A DNA stretch of 64,000 nucleotides, taken from positions 39,511,402 to 39,575,401 of the forward strand of contig OV121086.1 of the NCBI GenBank assembly GCA_921293015.1, given 5' to 3'. Shown here one piece after another: positions 12,610 through 25,255 of the stretch. The DNA is from Phorcus lineatus. Lineage: Eukaryota; Mollusca; Gastropoda; Trochida; Trochidae. Positions within the stretch are counted from its first letter, which is position 1. The number at the start of each line of letters is the position of its first letter. Made by a program: the position numbers and the translations under genes. The notes beneath the pieces were generated by a model. The model did no database searches and was not told the DNA's origin. It worked only from the letters and a program-made list of their open reading frames with translations.

Positions 12610-14410
12610 AGACGTTAAAAACAAACTGATACAACGGATTCTGTTCCAGAATCTTAACATTCAGGATAAGGATAAAAACAATCCGAAACATCAAAGGATT
12701 TGTTATCAACATGTTTAACATATAAAGTAAACATTCAAACATTCAACTTTGCTCTAATTGTTTTCACATATATACAAAGATATCCCTCGAAGTTCACAAG
12801 AATTAAACATAAAAAAATAAATTACCAACCTTGACACAGTATCTGTCACCATAAACAAAAAAACAGACCTGAAAAGTTCCTCACAAAATCGTTGTACGTT
12901 ACAAAGATTCCGACGAACTATTAAATACCTCTATAAACTCTAACGCTATCCTCTAAACTAATAAGCTCAATGCAGTAGTATGTGAACATGACAAGATGCC
13001 AGTCAATGGTTTGAAGCAAGGGGGTCTTGTTTGTTAAACTTACACTAACACAATTATAGGTATCTTTGGAAATGAAATCAAATACATTTGTAAGGCTTTG
13101 TGTTAATTTGTAAAACGGACTTTCCTAGTGTCTAGTGTCTCTCGCGAAGCACTGTCCCCTTATGTTTCCATTTATTTAGGACGGTTTGAACAATTCTATC
13201 GTTTTTTATGTTACAATTTTTTATGATAAATGACAAGTCAAATGCATGTAACACCGTGTATCTGTTAAGATTTTTAAATCAGAAGCCTATTCCAGAGAAT
13301 GCTCTCACAAATCAATGAATGGCGACTCATAGAATAGACTGGGTCATAGGCCAAGTTCAGCCTGAACATCGAATATGAAACAAACACTTTTTCTTTTGTA
13401 CGTGCAAAGTGTGCTAAGGTTGTATACTCTCGACTCGATTCGAAATGAAAAATATAATGGGCAAATATATTGTTCCAAAAATTCACATATAACATCTTGA
13501 CATAAAGTTGTACTAAAACAGTTTACTTCTCAAATAATTTGTTGTCATGCCGTTCACAAATGCTCTTATTGTCAGCAGTTAAACCTTCTAAAGCATGGCA
13601 AATTGCTCAATCTAGTCTCAATCGCGAGTTTATTGAAGTCTTGCTCCCTTTCGTGACTCTTCTGTGCCAGCTTTACGTCATAGTGCACCTAAAGCCGCAA
13701 ATTTTGGAGCAACACAACTAAAATTAGCCAGTTGTAGACATGTGCGATAACGTCTTGGGAGAAGTTGCATATGGTTTGATTTGTGTGTTTCAATCTCAGT
13801 TGTCAAAGTTGTATTATGATTTTACATATGACTTCAGTTTTTATCATTATCTAATCCATTTCTACGTTTCCATAATTAAGACGACGATTTTTGGCGGTTG
13901 AGTTTCTTTAAAATTAATTAACGGTCTTGTTTCAATTTTCTTTGTAATCGACTAAAACCTATATTAGAAAAAATCCATGATTTTCATTTGGACAAAAAAC
14001 GCCTAGCTAAAAAGCTCAAAATATGCTGGACTGCACCTTTAATGGCACCGAAATTACATCGTACTGCCATAACGCAGGCGACAGGTTGCTTAGATTGTAA
14101 CACACATATTTTCACTGTATAATGCTTACACAAGTTATCATTTCTAATGGTCATTGCTTTATGTCAAGCTCAATGTCCTCCTCAAAATAACCATTTAAAG
14201 AATTGTTCATACCATTTTTCTTAATGAACAACCTTCATACCATAGGATATAATCAACAGACTTAAACATCAAATTCTGACTTCCTGCAAATCAAGACACT
14301 TTGCAGGGGACATTGGATAGAGTGAAAATCAATCAATATGACGACGGATAATCCCACAACATCTGCTGTTGCTTGAAATTTGACCTAGACCTTTGATGAT
14401 AAACACAATG
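12610..14410. repeat. Duplicated block, unit about 3.75 kb (right)
   Basis: It is the partner of 8860-10640, sharing gacactttgcaggggac and acatctgctg..cttgaga blocks at its distal end. It contains the decayed exon-like frame. Confidence 0.6.
12835..13100 (-). pseudogene. Decayed paralog of the 9.1-kb exon-like frame
   Basis: DNA similarity to 9085-9340 is clear (shared acgaactattaaatacctct and accaaccttgaAcagtatct-type blocks). The homologous frame contains at least one internal stop after the LSLLV segment and a shifted upstream part, so it no longer codes. Confidence 0.4.
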
Positions 14411-15049
14411 TTCCGCGAGGCAATTGCTACAGTAAATCCTCATTAAAGACAAAAACGCCTGACTCATTGAGCTGTCTTTGACACCTTTTACGCTAAATCA
14501 AGTTAAGTTTGTCTAAGTTCATGATATGCTACATACTCAATAAATTTGTCCCATAATCTTAAATAACTTGACTTTAAGATAGTTTGAATAATAAAATTGT
14601 ATATACATTAAGTGAATAATATTCGGGATGAATCGGTTATAGGGCAGCTTTTCCAGATTCAATGATTTCTCGTTTATTCATTTTTGCAATATTCACCAAA
14701 ATATGTTCGGACATGCTAAATCATTAATAATATTGAAAATCTGATGACGTTACACAAAATCGTTTCATCAGATTGCAAACGTACATTCGTTTCTTTTAGC
14801 ATATTTTAATTACCTCTATTTAAAGCCGATTACACATCTTGAACAAACATTGAAAAGAATGGATGCTTAAAAACAAAGAATGCATGCTCAATTTTCAAAT
14901 GCAGCCAACAGAAGAGAAAATCCTATATGGTAGTGGAGCAGTTTTGTGAATGTACGGATTGACACCATGATCAACATTAAAAAATAAAAGTATGTTTTGA
15001 AAGTTACTGATTAATTATATCAGTCCGTTCTTGTTATGCACGGTCGTTA

Positions 15050-16080
15050 TTTAAATTTGGCTAGAAACTCTCATTTTTATGAAAACTTCCTAAGAAGAAA
15101 GCGTTTATACAAACAGAAAAGCATGGTGTCTGAAATTGATAACCGGATATTCACCTACACCTGTCAATCAATCTAAAAATAACGTGCAGAGGTGGTTGAA
15201 GAAACAGAGAAGAATGTCAAATTTAGATGTTTCTTTAAAGGTATTTGGTTTGCAAGATATGATTTTTGTCATATACATATTCAATCAAAAGCAGTAGAAA
15301 GTCTTAAGACAGAGTTGTGTAAACATTAGTTCCAGCTTTCCCCTGAATTGTCTCCAATAGACATGATAAAGTGAAGATACCCTCCAATAGTTATCAACTA
15401 ATGTCCAACCTCCAATAGTTTATTCAAGGGTTACCCATGTTTTTTTGGTCAACACTTTGAATAAGTAATATAAACACATTAATAATTTAATTGAAAGCAT
15501 TATCAAAAGATTTTCGATTGATTTGATTTGTTTTGACGGTTAGTTATAATAAATAAGTCAGTGGATAGCAACCTCCAATATATGGAAGTGATTTTTTTTA
15601 AAAGTTAAAGTCTCCTTTAGTTTGGCGCGCGGGCTCGTCTTCGGCCTAACCGCCTCGAACGAATCCCTTGTGCCAAACTGATGGAGACTTTAAGGAACAT
15701 ATTCTACACATATTATCACTGCAGGAGAAATATAATTCATATTTTACAACAGTGAGAAAAGTAGGATACGACCTATAATCATAACGACTTGTTGCTATGT
15801 TTTAGGTATATAACTTTTTAAATTATGCAGTGTCAATGTTTCTTTTGATATCAAAATATTCGTATATTGTCGGAATTTAAAAAAAAATAATAGTTCATTT
15901 TATCCAGAAACTTGGCGAAATGAATTGTCTGTCACAGGTATAGCCGCTCTACCTCTTTTCTGTAGGAAAGCTGGAGTTTAGTATTATCATAAACTTAAGA
16001 ATGACAAACATCTCTCAGTTTGAGGATAGAAACATTTTTGTGAAACTGAAAATAAATGTTGTCGACAACAAAAAAACATC
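15050..16080. repeat. Repeat family I, third copy
   Basis: It matches the 280-830 region in the same order, from gaaaagcatggtgtctgaaa to gaaaataaatgttgtcgaca. An insertion with a GC-rich hairpin (15605-15693) separates the two matching halves. Confidence 0.5.
15605..15693. repeat. Hairpin with GC-rich loop
   Basis: The 24-nt arms ttaaagtctcctttagtttg(gcgc) and gtgccaaactgatggagact(ttaa) pair with few mismatches around a 41-nt loop rich in CpG. Confidence 0.7.
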
Positions 16081-16839
16081 CACTCAGAGGAAGATATACA
16101 AAATAGTTAAAATCACAATATTGTTTTATGAAATCCTGCAACAAATTTAGTACTTTATAAGGTGCAATGTAATATCAAATGTATCAAATATTTTAAAAAA
16201 CGTTTTAATATTATGGAGAACGACTAGTAAGTTTTATTATTAAAAACGTCTATTGGCGTGAACCAAGCAAATGAGTTTAATTGATTATGTCTGTACTGCT
16301 ACAATACATTGAGAAACATTAGAGGTTTAATGAACACTTAAAATCATCTATGTTGCAAGCATCTGTTTTACTTGTATATTGTATCTATATCAATATGTAA
16401 AATTTAACCAATATGTAAACAAAATATCTGCAAAGACGTTCAAAATTAACTAATCGTAAATTGTTGACTGGTTCTTGTTTAAAGAAATAAGACTTAGCAA
16501 GTCTCTGTGGAAAATATTTTTAAAGAAACTTGTTCATGAATTGTTTTTAACAGCTTTATAAAGAAAAAATCCTCGATTTTCAGATGTAATTCTTCCCAGG
16601 TTTATACTTCGGTTTCCAAATGGTTATGGTTTTAATTATGGTGAATTATTAACATAATTGTTTAGAATATCGGTGAAAAAGATTTTTTTTTAATTTTACA
16701 TTATTTTTAAGTAAAAGGAAAAGGTCTCTGAAAAAGTTGAATTTCAACGAAATCTTGACTTACTTTCCGGGAAAGTATCAAAGTTTGGCTATAAACGGAA
16801 CAAGAGTGAATAATGAATAAAGGTCTATAAGACACAAGC

Positions 16840-17300
16840 TCTTACAATAGAATCAAGCAAATAAAACAGTAAAGTTAATTGCTTCGTTTGTCTAAAATGA
16901 AATACCTGTGCAATTTAATCAACTATAAAAGTTTTTATTTCAAGGAAATTAACAGAAGACATTATTTACTACGTTTGTCATAAATTGTTCCGATTAAGCC
17001 AACGACTGAACATATTAAGTTCGCGGAAAATCAGCGTGACTCACGTCATATCATACAGTTATAAGAGGACATACTTACGTCACAAATTTTTAATTAAAGG
17101 CTAACCTAGTATCGGTGACTTATGTCGTATTGAAATAAACGTATTTGACCTACTTTTGTTTATATCTTATTGTTGTACTTTGAAACATGGCAATGAGAAT
17201 TCATTGATCAACTTGCGTAATATCAGTTTGTAATAAAGTTAATACGAGATGTCGATTTTTTCGTGTTAAAAGACCACAAACCTAAATCAACAAGCTAAAT
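16840..17300. repeat. Repeat family II, copy 3
   Basis: The order of blocks matches copy 2: gaatcaagcaaataaaacag, then ctaacctagtatcggtgact and tttgtaataaagttaatacg. No gene is seen in it. Confidence 0.55.
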
Positions 17301-17741
17301 GGATCAACGATTTTAAAACTTCAAAAGGCAATCCTGCCAATCATTTCTTGAGGATTATAAAGAACAGACAACAGATTACCACGGTTGATGATCAAGCTTC
17401 TAGAAAACGGTGAAATTATATTTAGCCTGGTATCCATCGTAACTTCTGACTAAATTGAATTCTATTTGCCTATATCTGAAGCAATCCTGTGCAAATCGCA
17501 AGAAAATAAAGAACAATCGTATATGTTGAAGAAATTAAAATCCAAAATCGAAATATATTTCAAAGTTTTTAAGACTCTATACTTTAAAGGGGCAGAAGCA
17601 CGTATTTCAAGTAAACAAAGTGATCTCATTAAATCGAAAATCCAAACACTAATTGCAAGGCATTCATTGTAAATTAAAGAAGCCGTTCCCTAAAACGGTT
17701 ACATGTTCGTTTTAGCTACTCGAAACCATTTCCTTCCCTTC

Positions 17742-17870
17742 AATGATTAAAGGGTGTTCACACTAAAATGGATACATGCAGTGTTTTGCATGATACTTGA
17801 TACGTTCTTCTTCGTTAACGGATAATCGGGTTGAGGTGTTTGACCCTCTGAATATACTACATTTGGCATA
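17742..17870 (+). repeat. Old repeat with gtgttcacac motif (copy)
   Basis: The order aatgattaaag, gtgttcacactaaaatgg, then acggataatcgggt matches 25160-25255. Shorter related pieces lie at 57346-57410 (plus) and at 6240-6275 and 29670-29715 (minus). Confidence 0.5.
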
Positions 17871-18657
17871 AATATACTTTTTCCCAGGGAAACCTGGAGA
17901 TATTCAATTTCCCAAAAACAGATGCTGCTGCCTCTAAAAAGCTTACAAGAAGAAGTCTTCGTACTGTGAGTAATTACTTTAAAGTCCTTGACTTTTGTAA
18001 CATCTCAGCCTTCTTCTAAATGTTTTTGAGCGTATCATGACGTTATAAATAATTCATTACTCGTTCCTTTAAGGTACCTCAGTGTAATACCTACACGACG
18101 ATATCAAATAAGTGTAATACCGCTGTGTGTATGACGTCACAATATTGTGTGGTTATGACGTAACAATGTTATCATCGCAATTGCGTCCAAGTCGCTGGAA
18201 TGTTTCGTTCAGTGCACTTTCGGCAATCATGCTTCATTACTTAGGTCAAGTAATATCAGAATACTAAATTTCCTTCAATTCAATACAATTTCAATTAAAC
18301 TAGTTAATGATTTGGTATCAAACCAGCTTTCGCTCGTTTTATACTTAATCATTAACTCGTTTGATAAAAACAGTACTAACTTGAAGGTCGTTTAGTATCC
18401 TCTATGATTAGGAATAGCCTTTTTTTCCTCTTTTAAAAAGCATTTCATTTTGAAACACCCTTACCAACTAACTAGTTGTTGAATGATAACCTTCCTACTC
18501 CCAACATGATTTGTAATGAGGCCGATAAATGACGTTATCTTAGAATTTGACTAAAGAGATGTCTGTAGTACCGACAGGCATCAAATAAGGCATACACATG
18601 CTATCTAAGAAGTATATCACAGGGCCACCCAGAGAGTATCAAATCTTATATCTATGT

Positions 18658-18824
18658 CTAGTCCTGCTTCATGACTGCGTATTTAAAGGAGCCTTTTATA
18701 CAGTCTAGGTCCACATTCAGCAAGTCTAGATTGACTGAATGAAATTAGGAGCCCAAAGAAAAAAATATTATGGATGAAAGAACAGTAAATTATCAAAAAT
18801 TTTCAGAGACTAAATTTTAGTCTA
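18658..18824 (+). mobile_element. 167-bp insertion, short interspersed family
   Basis: The segment begins near tagtcctgcttcatgactg and ends ctaaattttagtcta. It is flanked by atctatgt on both sides (18650-18657 and 18825-18832). The paralogous site near 36640 lacks it. A second copy lies inverted at 20924-21083. Confidence 0.65.
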
Positions 18825-19009
18825 ATCTATGTCACGAGCTGCTCCGTGACGAAGATTACCATTGGTTCCTGCAGGGCGGTTTAAGTCATGTCTGTTTATG
18901 TTATCAGGAATCGTGTGTCTTGAGCATGTTCACGACATTACAATTACATTTTATATATGTTATTGTTGTATCAGAAAGACTCTTTAGTGTTGAATTACGA
19001 GTAGTGTAA

Positions 19010-20530
19010 AGTTTAGACAATTAGTTCTATACGTTATCAAAATACAGTTATCGTATTATTATTTTTCATTTTTATGTTCTAGCATTTGATATATGTTGAT
19101 ACATGATAAGGCGACTGAAAAGGAGAATAAAATGGGTTGGAACATGGGTTCGTCTTCTAAGAGTTTAAGATTATTGTAAAACCACAGCAAAAAGGATTTT
19201 TTTTATCTTGTTCCTTACCAATACCAAAACTGAACAAGCTTCTGTGCAACATATATAATTTCATTTTTAAGAAAGACTACTTTTCTTAACTTTAGTTATA
19301 TTTTTTCAAATACTGCATTATAGTATTTTCTATTGGCGAGTATTACAATACAGAAATCGTAAAACTGTTACAGGATTGCCCGATTTGTTCACTCTAAAAT
19401 AACTTGAAGAACACAGACAGCCTCTGCCTAATCAATAATCGATAACAGTAACAGCCAAGTAGTATTCAACCTCCCCTGGGTGGAAATGATTAATGGGCAA
19501 CCTTGGGCAAAACCTGCCTGATGTTTTAACTATTTGCTGTATCAGCTGAGACAGATCAACATCATTGTGTTGTTTTGGAACAACTGATTTTAGTAATTCA
19601 ATGTTATGATTTTTTGTCTTTACTTTACGAATGTAATAAGCATTACATGAATTCTTGATCTTAATCGAAAGCTAATTATTGGAACATACATTGTACACCA
19701 ATGCTGATCGATTCAAATGGTCAAATGAAGGTCATTTGATTAGGAAAATTGCCTTTTTTTGAGGCAACTTGAAATGAACACACTGTGAGAGAGCTTCGTG
19801 ATATCGCTATGAAGAGACATTACTATATATATAATGAAGTAACTAGGCCATAAACATACGATGGGGCAACTTTGCCATATGTAATGAGGTAAGTATGATG
19901 TGGCAACCTTGGATATTAGTTTGATTACCTTTAATTATTGTTCTAGAGGATATAAGAACAGGCAAATGGAAAAGAAGGACATAAATAAAAGAATGACATG
20001 GATGCTATGTTGTTCATAGTATTGTTCAAAATCGTTTAGAAATATGAACTGACTGCAGCAAAATTAATTAAAGTGATCACTCCTAGAGATGAAAGCCATT
20101 GCAAGACTCTGTTACTGAAAGATTCAATTTGAAAAGCTTATCAGTTTATAAGTAGCATATATTAAACCTAAGATGGGATTTAATATTTTGACAATGGATG
20201 GTTAAACCTGTTTCTCCTCTTATCTAAAAAAAAAACTATATGGACGCACGCTCATTTAGTAAATTGATAAACTGGGATGACAACAGACAAGAAACTAGTT
20301 TTTTATGTCAGTTGTGATAAAATCCGGCAACATAGTAGTCGAAACCATCACGATCTTTGTCAAGACATTCTAAAATTGCAAGAGTTTTTAAAAGTGCTCA
20401 ACCCTGGTTGTTTGCTGGGTAAAACTTTTCCTGAAGGTGATTTAAAATCTAAGCCTTTAGAATAGTTATGTCGATTACTCTGCTGAAGGATTATGGGACT
20501 TGCAAAAACGGTAGTTAAATACAACATAAG
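19010..20530. other. Gene-free stretch within unit A
   Basis: It holds the attcaacctcccctggg block near 19469, shared with 12098. A 62-codon frame at 20277-20465 was considered but matches no known family. Confidence 0.45.
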
Positions 20531-20532
20531 GA

Positions 20533-20634
20533 CGACAATGATATATGGATATACAACTTCTTTATTACACAGTGGCGACGTTTCGGTATAGATCCTTATA
20601 CCGTTATCAAGCATATATCCATATATCACTGTCG
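20533..20634 (-). repeat. Penelope-like terminal motif in a hairpin
   Basis: Read on the minus strand the core contains tgataacggtataaggatc, ctataccgaaacgtcgcc and aataaagaag. It is bracketed by 20-bp inverted arms with one mismatch (20533-20552 and 20615-20634). A related core lies at 43211-43275. I associate such tails with Penelope-like elements, but only tentatively. Confidence 0.4.
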
Positions 20635-20923
20635 CCCTTATACTACCAACTACTACAATGCCAATGAAACAATATGTGAGCGTCTCGGATGACTGTCAGC
20701 GAGGTTCAGCAACATTTGACACAGATTCTTAACAGACGGGTAACATGGTTCACAGCTATCTAATCTGAGATTTGAAAGGGTCTATACATTCCCCAAACTG
20801 AGCGGCAGTTTGTCCTTAGTCATGTTACCGTGTCCAATTTCCTCCTATCGCCATCCGGTCCAGTTGGAATTCGTTTAAAAGTTATAGCATTGTCACAGAA
20901 TAACTTTTATTTCACGTTTGTAG

Positions 20924-21083
20924 ACCAAAATTTAGTCTATGAAAAATTTTTATAATTAAATGTTCCTTCATCCATAATGGTTTTTTTCTTTGGGCTCCTA
21001 ATGTGTATTCAGTCAATCCAGACTTGCTGAATGTGGACCTAGACCTAGGCTCCTTTATATACACAGTCATGAAGCAGGACTTG
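20924..21083 (-). mobile_element. Inverted second copy of the 167-bp family
   Basis: Read on the minus strand it matches 18658-18824 along its length (agtcctgcttcatgactg ... ctaaattttggtcta). No flanking duplication is evident here. The two copies bracket about 2.1 kb in inverted orientation. Confidence 0.6.
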
Positions 21084-22425
21084 GTGAAACTACAATTAAT
21101 GACATGTCAATCTCGTACGTCGACCGTGTGGCGTATCGCGTTCAACCGTGTGGCCACGACGTGGACCTAACTTCCAAAGATTTGATTGCATAACCAATGA
21201 CCTCTCAGCAAGGGTCACGTTGTTCAGGAACTACCTTTTGACTTCACGACAAACGCGTAATTTCTGATCTTTACTTCTTTAATTATACTTCAAAAAGTTT
21301 TTAAAACTTCAGTTACACGTAAATAAATATGTAATGGATGTAGCTTTCAGAAATAGCCGTAATTTTCAGCGAACACATCAGAAGGCCAAGAAACTCACAG
21401 TTTCAGTTTCTCAGAATTCGGATCCTTAAAGTCATAGTCTCATTTTTGTAAGGCAACTAAACTGAACTAATTATTCTTCACGAACAAAATCTGATCACTA
21501 ACACAAATATTTCCTGTCGCGTTTGCAAAGATTTTCATTTTTATGCCCGTTTTACAGTTTTGGATGAAGTAGCTTATTGGCGTAAGCCGTTTCAGACCGA
21601 TGAGGTACCGAATCAAGTGCAATCCCATCGCGAGTGCGAAACGCCCGAAATCTAGTAATTGTAGCGCCGATACTTATGACAGACGCATTCTTCATAGAGT
21701 TTACCACCTTTTTGTTATTTCAGTATTTGAAAAAGGGTAAGCTATTAGCTATTTAAATTGGATATTCAGCTGGGAAATTTTATGTGTTCTTCGTCACGGC
21801 CTTACCGAAATGACGTGGTAAGGACTAACGCTCGCCAAACACGTAATATTAGGGTAGGGTAGGGTAGTTTGAACTTAATTATTGAGTGCTAGAATGCCTG
21901 CAGGGTTCTGAAAATTGTTACAAATGTCAGGTGAACTATTTGTCCGGCATGCATTACAATTTGCCTTGCAAAAATGAGACAATGACTTTAATAATGTTAT
22001 ATATTCCTGTAATCTTGCATACAATCAATTAACATCTCTCATTGCTTAACTGACAGAGGTTTCAACCTACCATATCTTTTTGGAACAGACTAGCTTCTTG
22101 TTCTTCTAATCGCAATCAAGATTTTATAGCATTTATATACTTTATTATTATCTAAGTATTTGTGAAATGTAATTCAATATCAGATATGTTTTGGTGACTA
22201 TATATCGAGCCATCATTCAAACACCTCTATATGACACGACAAACAGTTTAGCTTCCAAAAGTGCTTCACGCCAATGTCAAGTGTTGCTTTAACAACGTTT
22301 GTAAACGTTAACTTCACCACTAAAATTCACATGAAATGAGATCCAAATGTGTTAACCTAATCGTTGAGCAAATACGGCCATTATATGTAAACAAAGGGCT
22401 CTTGTACCTACGAGATAAGAATTCA

Positions 22426-22580
22426 GTATTGATATCACTTTTTATTTTATATACAAATCACAGTTGATATCACCTTGTATTTATAAAGATAACGTATTAG
22501 TACTGATATCACCTTGTATTTGCACGATAACACATAACTGTTGATATCACTTTGCATTTGCAAGATAATATATCAATGTT
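22426..22580. repeat. Degenerate tandem repeat, about 37-bp unit
   Basis: The block gatatcac occurs at 22431, 22466, 22505 and 22542, followed each time by ttgtatttgca-type sequence. A related single block lies near 38408 in unit B. Confidence 0.7.
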
Positions 22581-24359
22581 CATTTCGCCTACATATAAAC
22601 AACGAGTACCTCCAACAACCTACCAATGGTGCAACTCAAGAGATACTATACATATAAATATATACCCTCCAACATCCAAGCTTGTCGAATGACATTAAGT
22701 CTCTTTTATATGTAACTTTTGATACTAATTCATAAAAAATACTACACATTTTTGTTAGGAATTTCAAAAAACTCGTCAACAGATAATTATATTTCGGACT
22801 AGGGTGAACTTAAAATTAGATGACCCAGATTTTTACCATCGATTTGAATTATATTATTGATGTTGTGATGAATTTTCTAAAACTTTGATGTTCTCATAAC
22901 GGCTTTTCTTTGGATGAAAATAATTAAACATCAATGTAGGTCGTCACGTGATGTAAGTTGAATGTAACGGTAGCATTATTCAAATGCAATCAATTATTTT
23001 GGACCATATCAATTGTATGCAATGCCTGTAGTTTTGACACGACCAGATAAGCCTCAGGCGTCATCTGTTTTGGACAACTCAATATTCAAATAGGCTCGAT
23101 AGCAGAGTGCGTTTTAAAGACCAATGGTTTGCTCCGAAATTGGTGAACTAATTACACACTCTTCCTCACATGTAAGTAGAATTATACTTAAGTCTTGGTC
23201 AACACAAGAATGCCGTATTTGTTGCGGTAAACAATGAGGAAATTTGAGCTTTCATTTTAGTATCTCTTTAGACGCACCAATAATAGAAATGTTTCCTATG
23301 ACGTATCTGTAACCCTTCGATAAGACTCCATGAACTTTTTGGAAGAAAATGGCTTCATAACTGTTTTTAGTGTTGGTGTGTCATATACATAATCTTATCA
23401 AGCTTTCGGTATCATTCAGATGTAACTGGTACAATCTGTAATATCCACGAAGCACAAGTGATACATAAATCATGATGACTGCTATTTCATCTCACTGCCA
23501 TCTTCAAGTTAGATATGTTTGAGTATTTCATTCAAGGCAAAGGGGCAGTGTGCCACCAGACCCACGACCATGTTACGATAACAAAGCAATGATATATCAC
23601 CTTAAACAAATCTACACTACAAGCCACGGACCAGTGTTTATAAGCAGTGTTTATTCTGGATATCTGCGTGTGTTGTAAAATGGGCCTTGGGCTAACACAG
23701 GCCTCCATGGCAGGCTAAGAGTTAACTGTTTCATTATTAAGTATTTAAGTCTTATGTTCTTTTAATGCTTTGTCGTCTAGTTTTTCTAAGAAATATTTTG
23801 TATATCTCTTTTAGATTTTGGGTTGAGTCGTTAAATTCAATTGGAGGCCTGGTAAAATTTAATCATCAAATGAAGTACAGGCGACATGTAGAAATAGTAA
23901 TTTACTACTGCATTTTGGATTTCATGAATTATCCTATTGTTTATAAGGACGAAATTATTAGAAAATCATTTTGAGACTTTATGATTAAGATGTTAATGTT
24001 CGTGTGTTAGTATTTAACATAAACATACTTGAATACTTAAGATGTTGACATATTGAATGATTCGATCTTTTTGTGCAACATTTTCATTTTCATTTACTAT
24101 ATTTTCTTTATCAATTTTTGCTAAAGACTTGATCATTAAACCTCGGTCATATTTTTCCAATTAAACGTCAAAGTGTATCATAAAGTATTTGAAAATGCAC
24201 TTAAGAAAACATCAATCATTTAGAATAAGTATAATTATACTACTTTGTAGAGAAAAATGTGAAAGACAACTTACCACTAACAATCACAAGAGAAGTAATA
24301 CTCCATTGCCTCAAAAAATTCCAATAATGTCTCAAATTCGATACTTTTCAAAGAAATCC

Positions 24360-24645
24360 TCTGTTTTGCAGGCCAGCAAACCACGTGCAGACGAGAAATT
24401 ACGAGACCCCACGTGGTTTGGATCAGACACTGATATTTATAGACAATCGGAGGTACACAAATCTCATGGGGTTTTCTTCTGGCCAATGCAACGCTTCGCT
24501 TTTCTTGATATGGCTAAATCCTAGACGATTATTGACCCAATGGTCAGAATGTTCGCTGTCACGTAGACATGTTCAGTCTGTTGACATTTGTACCCAGTGT
24601 TGCGAGAACTAGGTTTTATTACAGTAATTAAGGTCAGTAAAAGTT
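24360..24645 (+). promoter_or_regulatory. Promoter-like module A: twin E-boxes and TATA
   Basis: CACGTG occurs at 24382 and 24410 and TATTTATA at 24434. The paralogous segment at 40.96 kb has the same three motifs with identical spacing (28 and 24 bp). Downstream similarity continues for about 200 bp to attacagtaattaaggtcag. No clear gene follows; the first short frame after ATG ends quickly. Confidence 0.45.
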
Positions 24646-25159
24646 TTTTTAAAGACCCTTCGGCGTGATAAATATTCCGAACCACAATCAAGTCAAGAAT
24701 GATTAGGCACGTTTTGATTTTATGAAGTTAGATTTGAGTATCATTTAACTTTATTTTTAATAAATAATTTTATATATTTGTATTATCTAACATAACCCCA
24801 ATAGTGAATTTACCAGGTTTTGTTTTTGAGACAGTACAATGCTTAGGATAAGTCTTATTTCGGGCTCTTTTTCAATTCTATAAAAGGAAATTGACAACCA
24901 TCCAGAATCCACTGATATCCACACGACAATGGCATACATAGATTTTTAGCCTTGTTGTCATTAATTCCCAGTTTCAAAATGACACAAAATTCTTGCCTGC
25001 GTTATAAAGACACTGTAGCATCTTTTCATAGGGACATGAAGTGAACTTACGAAATGTAACACAAAAGTGACCAATTGAAAGACAATCGTTTTTAATCAAT
25101 ACATTATCTTCTAACTAATCAAGTTCGGTTAACCTGCTCTAATCCATTTCCCTTACTGG

Positions 25160-25255
25160 AATGATTTAAAGGTACTCACACCAAAATGGCTACGTGCAGT
25201 TTTCGCTTTATACGTGCCCCATATTCTATGACTACGGATAATCGGGTCAATTAAA
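25160..25255 (+). repeat. Old repeat with actcacac motif (copy)
   Basis: It is the partner of 17742-17870 at an offset of about 7.4 kb, the same offset that separates 12100-12165 from 19466-19530 (both contain attcaacctcccctggg). Confidence 0.5.

Noticed and set aside
21849-21868. Telomere-like tagggtaggg repeats
   Set aside because: There are only about three short units of TAGGG, not TTAGGG, so this is chance or a tiny microsatellite.
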